Assembly (NCBI GenBank): GCA_022402535.1
Contig: JAKRSD010000020.1
Span: 154,907-218,906 of the forward strand
DNA length: 64,000 nt
Source: Flavobacteriales bacterium
Lineage (GTDB): Bacteria > Bacteroidota > Bacteroidia > CAIKAF01
Reading direction: 5' to 3'
In this document: positions 24,818 to 34,380 of the stretch, piece by piece
Numbering within the stretch: position 1 is the first letter of the stretch
How the letters are laid out: every line of letters starts with the position of its first letter
Program-made: the position numbers and the translations under genes
Notes under the pieces: model-generated
Told to the model about the DNA's origin: nothing
The model's input: the letters and a program-made list of their open reading frames with translations, nothing else
Databases searched by the model: none

Positions 24818-27703
24818 CTATTCCACAATCACTTCATCTACAAATATAAAGGCTGGAGAGCCCGCACCGGGATGTCCCATTGGCAGATTCCCGTAATTTT
24901 CAGCAATTATGCGAATGTATTTAACCCCGTTGAAATTCACTTTTTGTGAAATTTCCTCCTTAAAGACCTTTTCCGTTTTATCGTCAACCTTAAATTTTTG
25001 GGCTTGTGAATACAATACCTTTTTGTTTGCGTCGTACAATTCAAACAAAACAGATTTGGGCATAACAATCCACGAACGCAAGTCTTGTAAAAAACCCACT
25101 GAAATTTTATTTACCGTTTTAGGATTTCCCAATTCAATCATCACGTCAAAGTCGGTATTCTGATATCCCTGCCATCCACCTTTTCGCCAGTTTTCATCGC
25201 CCCGCAATCCATCAATCAACCCTTCGGGCCCTCCTGCAGAATATTGCGTATTGTAAACGGAAGCCAGGTTTACCTTCCAATCTGGATTGGGAAACGGCCA
25301 AAACTGAGCCATAGATTGAGCGCCAACATATCCTTGGGTATTTTTAGAAACAGCCCTAACTATGCTTTTTTCATAAATTTCAATGGGATTAGTATATTTT
25401 CTTCCTTTTGTTTCGGGGTCGGTACCATCCAAAGTATAATATACTGTATGTGAAGAATCAAAAGCGATCAATTCGATACGCTGTTTGTTTTTAAATACTT
25501 TCTGCACCGCTTTAATTTCGGGAGCAGGAATCTTATTTACGTTTTCATTAGTATAAAAGTCATCTGGAAGCTTGAAATTGCTAAAAGATAAAGAAGGTGT
25601 ATCAGCAAATTTTAAATATAATGTGCCGCCCTCCATCAACTCCTCATGTTTTATCCAAAGTCGATTTAATGGTTTGCCATTAAGAAAAAGCTCTTTCAGA
25701 TACCAATTTCCTTTTATATTACCCTCAGCTTTTACGGTAAACTGTTTCCCATTTTCAAACTTCCATGTTATTTCTTTGAATAATGGAAATCCTATGTGAT
25801 ATATATCTGAGCCCGGTGTTACGGGATAAAATCCGGCCGCACTGAATATGTACCAGGCACTCATTTGTCCGCAATCTTCATTGCCTGGCAAGCCGTCCGG
25901 GGTGGGTTGATACAGACTATCTAAAATCTGATAAATTTTTGAAGTCGCTTTTTCGGGTTTTAATAGATAATTGTACAGATAAGCCATGTGATGACTGGGT
26001 TCATTGCCATGGGCATACTGACCGATTAATCCTGTTATATCTACCTGAGTTCTGCCCGTAGTATTTTGGGGTTCCGTAAAAAGTTTGTCGAGCAAAAGTT
26101 CAAAACGGTCGTTCCCTCCTATCGCATGGATTAACCCTTTTACATCGTGTGGTACAAAAAAGGAATATTGCCATGAATTGGCTTCGGTGTAATGGTTGTT
26201 TACTTCACGCGGATCGAAAGGGTTGAGCCATCCACCGTTGACACGGGGTCTCATTAATCCGGTAGATTTATCTAATAAATGAATCCACGATATAGAGCGC
26301 TTTAAAAAACGATGATAGACTTCTTTATTTCCTGCGGCTTTAGCCAAAACGGCCACGCACCAGTCATCATAAGCATATTCCAAAGTTTTGGCCACACTTT
26401 CATGCTCATCATCCACTTCCAGATACCCTTTTTGATCATAAACCGGTACACCTCGATCTAAATACGTGGCGTTAGAAACAGCTGCCTCCAACGCGAGATT
26501 AATATCCATGGGAATACCTTTTGCATAGGCGTCTGCCAACACGGAAACTGCATGATAACCGATCATGCAATCGGTTTCGTTGCACCAAAGTTCCCACATG
26601 GGCAATCGTCCGCCCTGTTTGTACTGAGCCAAAAAAGTCGTGACGAAATCTTCGGTTCTTTTTCGGTTAATGAGAGTATGTAATGGATGCAGCGCCCTAA
26701 ATGTATCCCACAATGAAAAAACCGTATAATAATTGGATTCTGTGCGGTATATTTTACCATCGCGTCCACGGTAACGCCCATCCACATCAGAAAAGACATT
26801 GGGGTGGATACACGCATGATATAAAGAAGTGTATAGATTTATTTTTTCTTTATCAGAACCTCCCTGCACCTGAATTTTAGAAAGTTCGGCATTCCATTTT
26901 TTTCGGGCAGCCAGGCGAATTCCTTCAAAATCAAAATCGGGAATTTCATTCACCCGATTTTTTTCTGCTCCTTTTTCATCTACGGCCGATAGTGCCAATT
27001 TAAGCTGCACCATATTTTTCCCTTTCACAGGGAAAGAGAGAATGGCCATTTCAACGCCTTTTTCATCCTGAATTATGCGATTTACCACAAAAGGCAGATC
27101 CGTTTCGGCAGAAAAATAAACCATTTGATCGGTAGCCCAGGCTTTGCTTTGCCTATAACCATGAAAGCCCTTTTGCATAACGGGTGTGAATCCGGCGCTT
27201 AATCGCTCATCGCGGTGCGAAAAATCAACAACCAGATGTAAAGTGTCCAAGTTGGAAAATGAAAACTTATGGAATGCCGCACGGGCTGTCGTAGTAACTT
27301 CATACCGTACTTTTCCCCTGTTGAGTGTTACGGCATAATATCCCGGTTCTGCTTTTTCATTAAAATGAGAAAAAGACGATGCATAAAATGCACCTTTCGT
27401 ATTGTCCGGGATCTTGCCTACATAAGGCATTATCATGATATCTCCGTAGTCAGAACAACCTGTACCGCTCAAATGCGTATGGGAGAATCCATAAATTACA
27501 GAATCGGAATAATGATACCCGGAACAGCCTTCCCATGAGCCGTCAATACGAGTATCCGGACCAGCCTGTACCATGCCGAAAGGCACCGTGGCACCCGGAA
27601 AAGTATGCCCCGTTCCTCCCGTTCCGATAAAAGGATTTACCCATTCCCACTGTGCCAAAGCTGAAATAGGTATGAGTATAAATAAAAAGCTGATTTTTTT
27701 CAT
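24818..27703 (-). CDS. GH92 family alpha-mannosidase
   Basis: 961 residues from the ATG at 27703, with a signal peptide ending ISALAQ. The GH92 core runs to about residue 720: WVNPFIGTGGTGHTFPGA at the N-terminus, then SHTHLSGTGCSDYG, ELWCNETDCMIGYHA, GNEPSHHMAYLYNY and NEDCGQMSAWYIFSAAGF, which holds the conserved acidic catalytic region. The C-terminal third has a chitobiase-type domain (YYTLDGTDPET) and an F5/8-like beta-sandwich. GH92 enzymes are calcium-dependent exo-alpha-mannosidases acting on N-glycans or mannan. Its partners are a ROK kinase 12 nt upstream and a sugar transporter. No T9SS domain, so it is probably periplasmic. Confidence 0.93.
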   Translation of the reverse strand: MKKISFLFILIPISALAQWEWVNPFIGTGGTGHTFPGATVPFGMVQAGPDTRIDGSWEGCSGYHYSDSVIYGFSHTHLSGTGCSDYGDIMIMPYVGKIPDNTKGAFYASSFSHFNEKAEPGYYAVTLNRGKVRYEVTTTARAAFHKFSFSNLDTLHLVVDFSHRDERLSAGFTPVMQKGFHGYRQSKAWATDQMVYFSAETDLPFVVNRIIQDEKGVEMAILSFPVKGKNMVQLKLALSAVDEKGAEKNRVNEIPDFDFEGIRLAARKKWNAELSKIQVQGGSDKEKINLYTSLYHACIHPNVFSDVDGRYRGRDGKIYRTESNYYTVFSLWDTFRALHPLHTLINRKRTEDFVTTFLAQYKQGGRLPMWELWCNETDCMIGYHAVSVLADAYAKGIPMDINLALEAAVSNATYLDRGVPVYDQKGYLEVDDEHESVAKTLEYAYDDWCVAVLAKAAGNKEVYHRFLKRSISWIHLLDKSTGLMRPRVNGGWLNPFDPREVNNHYTEANSWQYSFFVPHDVKGLIHAIGGNDRFELLLDKLFTEPQNTTGRTQVDITGLIGQYAHGNEPSHHMAYLYNYLLKPEKATSKIYQILDSLYQPTPDGLPGNEDCGQMSAWYIFSAAGFYPVTPGSDIYHIGFPLFKEITWKFENGKQFTVKAEGNIKGNWYLKELFLNGKPLNRLWIKHEELMEGGTLYLKFADTPSLSFSNFKLPDDFYTNENVNKIPAPEIKAVQKVFKNKQRIELIAFDSSHTVYYTLDGTDPETKGRKYTNPIEIYEKSIVRAVSKNTQGYVGAQSMAQFWPFPNPDWKVNLASVYNTQYSAGGPEGLIDGLRGDENWRKGGWQGYQNTDFDVMIELGNPKTVNKISVGFLQDLRSWIVMPKSVLFELYDANKKVLYSQAQKFKVDDKTEKVFKEEISQKVNFNGVKYIRIIAENYGNLPMGHPGAGSPAFIFVDEVIVE

Positions 27704-27715
27704 CACCAAATGGAT

Positions 27716-28636
27716 TTATTCCTGCCAGATAAGCGACGCAGCCCCTAATATGGCGGCATCATCCTGCGGTAGAGCAGAGTGTATAATTTTTACTTTATTG
27801 CGATAAATGGGCAGCAACTCTTTTTCCATGTTTTCTATCACCGGTAAAAATAGCCTATCCCCCGCATGGGCCAATCCGCCAAAAAGAAAGATGGCTTCCG
27901 GTGATGTAAAATGTACTGCCATAGCCAAAGCCTTGCCTAAAATTTCACCGGTAAACGTGATTGCTTCATTCGCCTCTTTATCACCGGAAACCGCTTTATC
28001 AAACACTTCTTTAGCTGTGATATTTTGTTGTAATTCTGACGAAGAAAGTAATTCGAGGTACGTTTTCACAAGACCCGGAGCTGAACAATACGTTTCCAGA
28101 CACCCTTTTCTGCCGCACCCGCAAACTCTTCCTTCAGGCTTTACAATAATGTGTCCCATTTCTCCTGCAAAACCATCGTGGCCGTATACTAATTTTCCGT
28201 TTGCTATAATTCCACTGCCCAATCCTGTTCCTAAGGTGATAAAAATAAAATCCTTCATTCCCTTGGCTCCCCCAAAAAGCATTTCGCCCAAAGCAGCCGC
28301 ATTGGCATCATTGGTAAGTAAACAGGGCACTTTAAAGACGGATTGGAAAATTTCTGTCAGATAAATGACGCCCTCCCAAAGTAAATTGGGTGCAAATTCA
28401 ATAGTACCTTTATAAAAATTACCGTTGGGGGCTCCGATTCCGATTCCTTTAAGGGTATAATTATGAGAATTCAAAACGGGTAAAAGAAGTTGATGTAACT
28501 CTTCTGCCAATATTTGAGGGGTTGGATACTGATTTGTGCTTACTGTGCTGCGCCAAAGTACTTCACCTTCAGCGTTCACCAAACCTATTTTAATGTTGGT
28601 TCCCCCGATATCGATTCCGGCTACCACTTCACGCAT
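27716..28636 (-). CDS. ROK family sugar kinase
   Basis: 306 residues. ATP-binding motif GIDIGGTNIKIGLVN at the start, TNDANAAALGE with the catalytic Asp region, LGTGLGSGII, and the ROK zinc motif CGCGRKGCLE preceded by DGFAGEMGHI (zinc His). ROK kinases phosphorylate hexoses such as glucose, mannose or N-acetyl sugars in the cytoplasm. Position between a sugar MFS transporter (2 nt gap) and a GH92 mannosidase (12 nt gap) favours mannose, but glucose cannot be excluded. Confidence 0.9.
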   Translation of the reverse strand: MREVVAGIDIGGTNIKIGLVNAEGEVLWRSTVSTNQYPTPQILAEELHQLLLPVLNSHNYTLKGIGIGAPNGNFYKGTIEFAPNLLWEGVIYLTEIFQSVFKVPCLLTNDANAAALGEMLFGGAKGMKDFIFITLGTGLGSGIIANGKLVYGHDGFAGEMGHIIVKPEGRVCGCGRKGCLETYCSAPGLVKTYLELLSSSELQQNITAKEVFDKAVSGDKEANEAITFTGEILGKALAMAVHFTSPEAIFLFGGLAHAGDRLFLPVIENMEKELLPIYRNKVKIIHSALPQDDAAILGAASLIWQE

Positions 28637-28638
28637 AA

Positions 28639-30048
28639 CTAATGCCCCCCTGAAGTTGTAACATCAGGGTTTAAACCCTGTTTGATAAGCACCGAACGTA
28701 CTTTAACAGCAAAAAAGGCGAGATAAATAAAGCAGGCCACCGTTACCCAGTACGAAGCATGAATATTAGTAATGTCCGCAATGTAACCCTGAATGGGAGG
28801 AATAATGGCGCCACCCAAAATCATCATGATTAAAAAGGATGAACCCTGAGAAGTGAACTTACCCAAACCGGTAATGGAAAGCGCGAAAATACAAGGCCAC
28901 ATGATAGAGCAGCACAAACCTCCGCTGATAAAGGCATAAAGCGCCACTTTTCCTGTAGTAAACAACCCAATCAGCATGGCTATCACCCCCAGTATACTGA
29001 AAACAAGAAGTGTCTGGGCCGGCTTTTCGGCACCGATAAAAAATCCAGCAATCAAAACAGCAATGCAGACTGCATATATCCAAAGGGGACCGATATCTTC
29101 CCCATTAAGCAGGTTTGACAACAATATGACTCCAAATGCAAGAAAGGGAACTACAACGGTAAGAACATTTTTGGTAGTTTTCGAGAGCGAAAAAGCAGAT
29201 ACGGCGCCTGTCCAGCGGCCAATCATCAGACTACCCCAATACAGTGAAATAAACATCGAAATTTTAGACTCTTCATATCCGCCAAATTCAGGCATTTTAA
29301 GCAAAGCACCCATATTACTTTGAATGGTCACTTCCACGCCTACATATACAAATATGGCTACCATACCCCACACCAACTGAGGATACACCAGTGCCCCAAA
29401 TCCTCTTTCTATTTTTTCATCAGTAGTAACCCGCGGCAGTTTTGAAAAAAGAAAAAACAGCGCCACCGCTAAAAATACACCCGCCAAAATCAAATACAAC
29501 GTATTGATGGACGTGATGGAAACCTCTTTGTTTGCCGAACCCACGGCTCCAAATAAAATAAAACTCACCAAAATGGGACCCAATAATGTACCAAATGAAT
29601 TTACTCCTCCGGCCAGATTAAGCCTATGGGCGCCGCTCTCCGGATTACCCAATGCCACCGCAAAAGGCTGGGCTGCCGTTTGTTGAAGCGAAAATCCTAA
29701 TGCAATCACAAAAAAAGCGGTAAGAATAAAACTGAAAGAACCCACATTAACGGCGGGAATCATAAGTAATGCACCCACAATTGAAATAAAAAGCCCATAT
29801 ACAATGCCGTTTTTGTAACCGATTTTGTTCAGAATATCGGTTCCCGAAAGTTGCGAACCCAGCCACAACATTACCGAACCGATAAAATATCCGCCATAAA
29901 AAGTAAAATCAATCAACTGGGACTGAAACTGGCTTAATTCGAAATGGGATTTACAAAAAGGAATGAAAATTCCGTTGGATGCAGCTACAAATCCCCAAAA
30001 GAAAAACACCGTGATGAGCGTTGCTAACGCTCTGTTATAGTTTACCAT
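28639..30048 (-). CDS. FucP-like sugar MFS transporter
   Basis: 469 residues from the ATG at 30048, with about twelve membrane segments. The N-terminus ([22 protein letters not shown]) and [14 protein letters not shown] in the middle fit the sugar:proton symporter group (FucP/GlcP type) common in Bacteroidota. It should import free mannose or a related hexose released by the GH92 enzyme. An in-frame extension to 30180 is open, but it overlaps the upstream MmcQ/YjbR gene and lacks membrane-protein character. Gap to the upstream gene is 8 nt, so translation may be coupled. Confidence 0.88.
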   Translation of the reverse strand: MVNYNRALATLITVFFFWGFVAASNGIFIPFCKSHFELSQFQSQLIDFTFYGGYFIGSVMLWLGSQLSGTDILNKIGYKNGIVYGLFISIVGALLMIPAVNVGSFSFILTAFFVIALGFSLQQTAAQPFAVALGNPESGAHRLNLAGGVNSFGTLLGPILVSFILFGAVGSANKEVSITSINTLYLILAGVFLAVALFFLFSKLPRVTTDEKIERGFGALVYPQLVWGMVAIFVYVGVEVTIQSNMGALLKMPEFGGYEESKISMFISLYWGSLMIGRWTGAVSAFSLSKTTKNVLTVVVPFLAFGVILLSNLLNGEDIGPLWIYAVCIAVLIAGFFIGAEKPAQTLLVFSILGVIAMLIGLFTTGKVALYAFISGGLCCSIMWPCIFALSITGLGKFTSQGSSFLIMMILGGAIIPPIQGYIADITNIHASYWVTVACFIYLAFFAVKVRSVLIKQGLNPDVTTSGGH

Positions 30049-30056
30049 GGACAATG

Positions 30057-30410
30057 TTAAGGAAATAATTCTAATCGTGTTTTCTTGGGCAACGATTCTA
30101 CGATAAGTATGTAACTGTGATCTATCAAATCTCTCACCAATGCATCGGACAAGCCCGACGAAAAGTATACGGTATTCCAAAGTTTTTTATTCATGTGATA
30201 TCCGGGCACTATCTGTTCATAATGTTCGCGAAGCTCAATGGCTCTTTCCGGATCACATTTCAGGTTTACCGACGGAATTTCATTATTCAGACCCGCCAGA
30301 GCGAACATTTTACCGGCCACTTTAAACACCAGCACATCCGGACCAAAAGGAAACCCTTCGGTAACATGGGCTTTAGCCAGACAGTATTCACGCAGTTCTA
30401 AAATATCCAT
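30057..30410 (-). CDS. MmcQ/YjbR family protein
   Basis: 117 residues. The pattern [62 protein letters not shown] and a helical C-terminus is the MmcQ/YjbR (DUF419) fold, sometimes called a DNA-binding CyaY-like domain; its true function is unclear. The start codon overlaps the stop of the upstream hydrolase by one base (TGATG), so translation is probably coupled. It is probably co-transcribed with the sugar genes, though no link in function is evident. Confidence 0.88.
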   Translation of the reverse strand: MDILELREYCLAKAHVTEGFPFGPDVLVFKVAGKMFALAGLNNEIPSVNLKCDPERAIELREHYEQIVPGYHMNKKLWNTVYFSSGLSDALVRDLIDHSYILIVESLPKKTRLELFP

Positions 30411-31420
30411 CAGGGAGTCTTTTTAATTGTGGGTTTTGACTCCACTTTTTTCAAAAAATCAACAATCCCTGGCACCAATTCGGGATGAAGAGGTAATTCT
30501 TTGTTGTAGTAAGTCATAATATTCAGATTTCTGTCTTCCGGCGCCTGTTTTAAAATATGGTTCATACCATTGATTATTAACAAAGTTGCATCGGATTTTG
30601 CTGTCTTTAATGCATGCGCTTCGGAAGTCTGCACCTGAATATCGGTGGTGCCCTGAACAATTAATACCGGAATTTGAAGATTTTGAATTTTTTCGGAAGG
30701 ATTATAGGCAAACCAGCTTTTCAGGTAATTCTGCACACTGGGCCTAAACACAGCCTGCAACAATGGCGAAATGGTATCCACCCGTTCCCCGGCTTTCAGT
30801 CTTTTCACAATGCGCTCAGATTCCTCATATATGGTAAGTTGTTGTGTTTTCAGCTGACTCAAAATTAACTCATCGGCACTTCTGGCCGGACCGGCTAATG
30901 AAATAAATGCATCTGCCCCCGTGGTATCTGCCGCCAACATACCAATCAAAGAACCTTCGCTATGCCCGATTACCACCACTTTACTGAAGCGTTTATTCAG
31001 CTTCATATCTTTTATCCAACGCGAAGCATCTTTAACCATGTCTTCAAACTTCAGGTTGTATTCCGAAAAATTAGGGTCTCTACTCTCTCCTATTCCACGT
31101 TTATCATAGCGTATAACGGCATACCCTCGTGATGCAAGAGAGTCAGATAGCATTTTATATGAATCGGTAATCAATATATTCCCATTATTTCCATTTCTGT
31201 CGGTTGGTCCTGAACCCGGAATAATTAAACAAACTAAGGCTGTATCTCTTCTTTTGGGAAAAGAAAGGGTGCCTCTTACAAAACCCGACTTAGGGTTGAT
31301 GTAAATGTTACGCTCCACATATGGGAGCTTAGATTTAGGTATTTTCTTGACCGGCTTTTGAGCTAAAGCCATAGTGGTGCCGGCGAGCAGTACAAATAAT
31401 CCGATAATCAGGTTTCTCAT
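30410..31420 (-). CDS. Exported alpha/beta hydrolase
   Basis: 336 residues from the ATG at 31420, which opens a signal peptide ending MALAQ. The alpha/beta-hydrolase core has the oxyanion region LIIPGSGPTDRNG, the nucleophile elbow GHSEGS, Asp in QGTTDIQV and His in NGMNHIL. It resembles the YqiA/serine-aminopeptidase type of periplasmic hydrolases of Bacteroidota; substrate unknown. A longer frame to 31621 runs through the terminator of the upstream gene and is rejected. It is the first gene of the 31420-23260 minus-strand series, with a 1-nt overlap to the MmcQ/YjbR gene. Confidence 0.85.
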   Translation of the reverse strand: MRNLIIGLFVLLAGTTMALAQKPVKKIPKSKLPYVERNIYINPKSGFVRGTLSFPKRRDTALVCLIIPGSGPTDRNGNNGNILITDSYKMLSDSLASRGYAVIRYDKRGIGESRDPNFSEYNLKFEDMVKDASRWIKDMKLNKRFSKVVVIGHSEGSLIGMLAADTTGADAFISLAGPARSADELILSQLKTQQLTIYEESERIVKRLKAGERVDTISPLLQAVFRPSVQNYLKSWFAYNPSEKIQNLQIPVLIVQGTTDIQVQTSEAHALKTAKSDATLLIINGMNHILKQAPEDRNLNIMTYYNKELPLHPELVPGIVDFLKKVESKPTIKKTP

Positions 31421-31483
31421 GCGGGTAAAGTTCGTAAATCCGGATGAGACTGCCGTATACAAAATCAACCGTTTATCCCAAAT

Positions 31484-31511
31484 AAAAAAGGGAACCCTTT
31501 CGGATTCCCTT
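31484..31511 (-). terminator. Rho-independent terminator of the OmpA/TPR gene
   Basis: A 10-bp stem with one G-U pair (31488-31497 with 31502-31511). On the minus strand it has a GAAA tetraloop followed by a run of six Ts. Confidence 0.9.
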
Positions 31512-31532
31512 CTATAATGTATTTGATAAATC

Positions 31533-33251
31533 TTATAGAGATTTAAAATCGCTGTCGTTACGATATTTGATGAATTCTGCATCATCTTTCGCTTTCGCAC
31601 GAAGGTTGGCATCTTTACCAATAGCCGATTTCAGGTTAGAAAGCACTTTGTCTTTATTTCCCTGACGGGCAGAAGCTATCGCTTTTAAATAATCAGAAAG
31701 TGCTAAATCTTTATCATTACCTGCATTCAGAGTGCTTTCTACGTCAGCCGCTTTGCCTGAAAGTAATTTAGCCAATGCTGCGTTAAATGTGTTAGCGCTT
31801 CCGAATTTGGTAACGGCTTCAGCGTATTTTCCACGAAGAATCAGAATTGTTCCTTTAGCCTGATCAGCTTCTGGGAAACCAGCAGCTTTGTCAAAATACT
31901 CTTCCGCTTTTTTGCGGTCACCTTTTTGCCAAAATACACGACCTAAGTTAGATAAAATCATTTTTTCATTTGGAGCTACTTTCTCCGCTTTGCGAAGTTC
32001 ATCTTCAGCTACATCCCATTTAGCCAATGAAGCAGCACTGGCACCAGCATTGTTGTAAGCTCTCCAATCGTTAGGATTCACCTTAGCTGCACTCTGATTG
32101 ATAGAAAGACGGGTATTTTCGTCAGTAATTAAGGTTTGAGAAGTGTATAACAATTCCTCATAAGTAAGAGCGGCGGGATCAGAAACAGCCATTGATTTTA
32201 ACTCAGCTTCTGTTCTGGGTTTCAACTCTACGGTAGTAATTACTTCCGCACGACGAAGTGGGGAAAGAACATCTTTTTCAATAGATTTTGCTAATGCTCC
32301 ATCAATTGTTTTCAGTTGTTTTTGAAGTTCAGCATTGGTAACACCGCCTTTAACGATTTGGCTAACCTGACTTTTTTGTCCTGCAGCTGCTTCGCTTAAT
32401 TTTTTCTCAAAACCGGCAAAGTCAGCGCCTTTACCTTCATTTTTCATTAATTCATTATTGGCAGCTAAATCTTTGTTTAATTTCTTAACCTCATCTTTCA
32501 AGAATTTGCCAAAGTTGCCTGAACGATCACCGGATAATTTAGCGTTTAAGTCTTCTTTACCTTCAGGTGATGCATATCCTAATACATCCATTCCTTTAAA
32601 GGTTGACTGATCTTTGGTTTGTTTGTCTACGAACTCACGGAAAGCAACCATGTCCTCACTTTTCTTTTCCACACTGCGAACTTCTTTGCTGTTGTAAGCA
32701 AAATAAAGTACGGAAGTGCTTGTTTTAAAAATTGGGCCGTAGTTATGTTTTCCAACCACCATGCTTTTTGCATCGATATACGCTAAAAGCGGCGTAACAA
32801 TAACTCCTTGCGCTATTGCAGATGGCGTTTTGCCGGCAAATTTTTCTTTTTCGCCTTTTTTACTCAGCGTATACCCGTTTGCTTTGGCAAACAATTCGGA
32901 ACGCTCCATTCCGGGTTTGTACTGAATTGTACCTGTATAAGTAACTGAACCCCCTTCTTTGTGATTCAATACTTTTCCTTCTCCTTTAGATTTCTCTCCT
33001 TTAACTTTCAGTACCGGATAATCAACGGCCTGTCCATTAAATTCCAGGGTTGGAGTAATTACGGCATGTCCTTTTTTAGGAATGCTTTTCTTCGGATAAT
33101 CTGCCTTAATGGTAACGGCAACCGAATCGTTGCGGTACTCCAGCGGGTCAGGAGTTACGGTGTAGGTAACCTTGTCCAAGTTAAATTTGGCACAGCCTAC
33201 CATAAGGAGCGGTGAGCAGAGGATGACTGGTAAAAGCCTGTTGATGTTCAT
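31533..33251 (-). CDS. OmpA-like domain and TPR outer-membrane lipoprotein
   Basis: 572 residues. The lipobox LMVGC (Cys20) marks a lipoprotein. Residues 25-190 are beta-rich (TVTPDPLEYRNDSVAVTI). A region with OmpA-like peptidoglycan-binding character follows (LYFAYNSKEVRS, MDVLGYASPEGKEDLNAKLSGDRSGN at about 195-265), interrupted by a Lys/Ala-rich helical insert, and then TPR repeats from about 380 (WRAYNNAGASAASLAKWDVAEDELRKAEK). OmpA-family lipoproteins tie the outer membrane to peptidoglycan; TPRs bind partners. The combination recalls T9SS and envelope scaffold proteins, but I do not assign a name. Single gene with its own promoter and terminator. Confidence 0.8.
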   Translation of the reverse strand: MNINRLLPVILCSPLLMVGCAKFNLDKVTYTVTPDPLEYRNDSVAVTIKADYPKKSIPKKGHAVITPTLEFNGQAVDYPVLKVKGEKSKGEGKVLNHKEGGSVTYTGTIQYKPGMERSELFAKANGYTLSKKGEKEKFAGKTPSAIAQGVIVTPLLAYIDAKSMVVGKHNYGPIFKTSTSVLYFAYNSKEVRSVEKKSEDMVAFREFVDKQTKDQSTFKGMDVLGYASPEGKEDLNAKLSGDRSGNFGKFLKDEVKKLNKDLAANNELMKNEGKGADFAGFEKKLSEAAAGQKSQVSQIVKGGVTNAELQKQLKTIDGALAKSIEKDVLSPLRRAEVITTVELKPRTEAELKSMAVSDPAALTYEELLYTSQTLITDENTRLSINQSAAKVNPNDWRAYNNAGASAASLAKWDVAEDELRKAEKVAPNEKMILSNLGRVFWQKGDRKKAEEYFDKAAGFPEADQAKGTILILRGKYAEAVTKFGSANTFNAALAKLLSGKAADVESTLNAGNDKDLALSDYLKAIASARQGNKDKVLSNLKSAIGKDANLRAKAKDDAEFIKYRNDSDFKSL

Positions 33252-33305
33252 GTTAACGTTTGTTTTTCCTGTTAATAACGGTTTCTTTTTAAGAAAAAAT
33301 CATGC

Positions 33306-33313
33306 CAAATTTA
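33306..33313 (-). promoter_or_regulatory. -7 promoter element TAAATTTG of the OmpA/TPR gene
   Basis: A perfect TANNTTTG on the minus strand, 54 nt upstream of the ATG at 33251. Confidence 0.55.
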
Positions 33314-33331
33314 AGACTTGTTTGCATATAA

Positions 33332-33964
33332 TTACCATTCTCCGTAAAAGTTTAATCCATTTTTCAAGTTAGAAAGTTTAACAAAATCAATTAATTTACT
33401 CCTCTCTTCCATATTATTCAAAAAATCAAAATGGTCAGCTTGAATCATAAGTACAGGATAATGCCGCACTTCCTTGAAATATTCCGTGTAGCTGTCACTC
33501 ACTTTTTGAAGGTATTCCGGTGCTATGCCCAACTCATACGGACGTCCCCGTTTTTTTATATTCACTAATAATGAATCTAAATCCCGGTGCAGATAAATCA
33601 ACACATCAGGACGGGGTGCGGTTTGATGCAATAAACGGAATACTTTTTCAAAAACCTGAAATTCGGGTTCGGCCAAAGTAAACCGGGCAAAAATGAGTGA
33701 TTTCTGGAAAATAAAATCAGAAATTACAATCGGCCTGAAGAGGTCTGGATTTTCAAACATATCCTGTATTTGCCGGAAACGTTCGGCCAAAAAAGACACT
33801 TCTAATGGAAATGCATTTTTTTCGGGATTTTTATAAAACTCGGGCAAATACGGATTGTCCGCGAACTTTTCGTAAAGTCCTCTTGCATGTAAATCCGTAC
33901 ACAACAATTCCGTCAGCGTAGATTTTCCTGCGCCTATATTGCCTTCAATCGCTATATAATTTAT
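33332..33964 (-). CDS. Deoxynucleoside kinase, apparent ATA start
   Basis: About 210 residues if read from an ATA codon at 33964. The first residues would be (M)NYIAIEGNIGAGKSTLTE, the standard P-loop start of deoxynucleoside kinases, which phosphorylate deoxynucleosides for salvage. Further motifs are FLAERFRQIQD, IFQKSLIFA and the Arg-rich lid KKRGRPYE. The first ATG (33907) lies after the P-loop and would give an inactive protein. Upstream the frame reaches a stop after eleven codons with no ATG, GTG or TTG. So the gene uses a non-standard start, or a point mutation or sequence error changed ATG to ATA. The ATA overlaps an ATG on the other strand. Confidence 0.82.
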   Translation of the reverse strand: MNYIAIEGNIGAGKSTLTELLCTDLHARGLYEKFADNPYLPEFYKNPEKNAFPLEVSFLAERFRQIQDMFENPDLFRPIVISDFIFQKSLIFARFTLAEPEFQVFEKVFRLLHQTAPRPDVLIYLHRDLDSLLVNIKKRGRPYELGIAPEYLQKVSDSYTEYFKEVRHYPVLMIQADHFDFLNNMEERSKLIDFVKLSNLKNGLNFYGEW

Positions 33965-34022
33965 GTCTTTGTGGGTTTCGATTGTCTTGTGGATTTGTTA
34001 CTTTGTGCAAACTTCACAAAAA

Positions 34023-34373
34023 ATGCGTTCTTTTTTAATAGGGTTGTTCTTTTTTGCCGGTTTATTTTTCACGGCAGGCTGCGACTTAAATGCACCCGAT
34101 AGACCTGCAAAACCGGTCGCATATACCCGACATGCTTTGTGCAGGATGGACTGCAGAAACATAAATGAATCTGAAGTGTTGGAAATTTTGCAGAAGGGTA
34201 AGGTAAACGAAAGAAAATCTAATGCAAGTACCAAACCTTGTCCAACCGAAGCGCTAGAAGGGCGTTCTGCTGACGGTCAAAAAATAAGGGTGGTTGTAGG
34301 GCGTTGTGATGATTCGGACAAAATCATTACGGTGATTGATCTGGAAAATGAATATGCCTGCTCATGCAACTAA
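34023..34373 (+). CDS. Cys-rich lipoprotein with DUF4258-like domain
   Basis: 116 residues from the ATG at 34023, which begins a lipoprotein signal (FFFAGLFFTAGC, lipobox TAGC). The mature part fits DUF4258: YTRHALCRMDCRNINESEV near the start, then KIRVVVGRCDDSDKIITVIDL. It ends EYACSCN. Seven Cys in all are visible, unusual for so small a protein, suggesting disulfides or metal binding. A longer frame from 33963 is open but lacks a lipoprotein start. TTACTTTG just upstream, near 34000, is a weak promoter candidate. Role unknown. Confidence 0.75.
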   Translation: MRSFLIGLFFFAGLFFTAGCDLNAPDRPAKPVAYTRHALCRMDCRNINESEVLEILQKGKVNERKSNASTKPCPTEALEGRSADGQKIRVVVGRCDDSDKIITVIDLENEYACSCN

Positions 34374-34380
34374 TCTGGTC

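Noticed and set aside
30049-30180. N-terminal extension of the sugar transporter
   Set aside because: It overlaps the MmcQ/YjbR gene and has no membrane character; the ATG at 30048 starts the normal MFS N-terminus.
31421-31621. N-terminal extension of the alpha/beta hydrolase
   Set aside because: It runs through a strong terminator and places the signal peptide internally.
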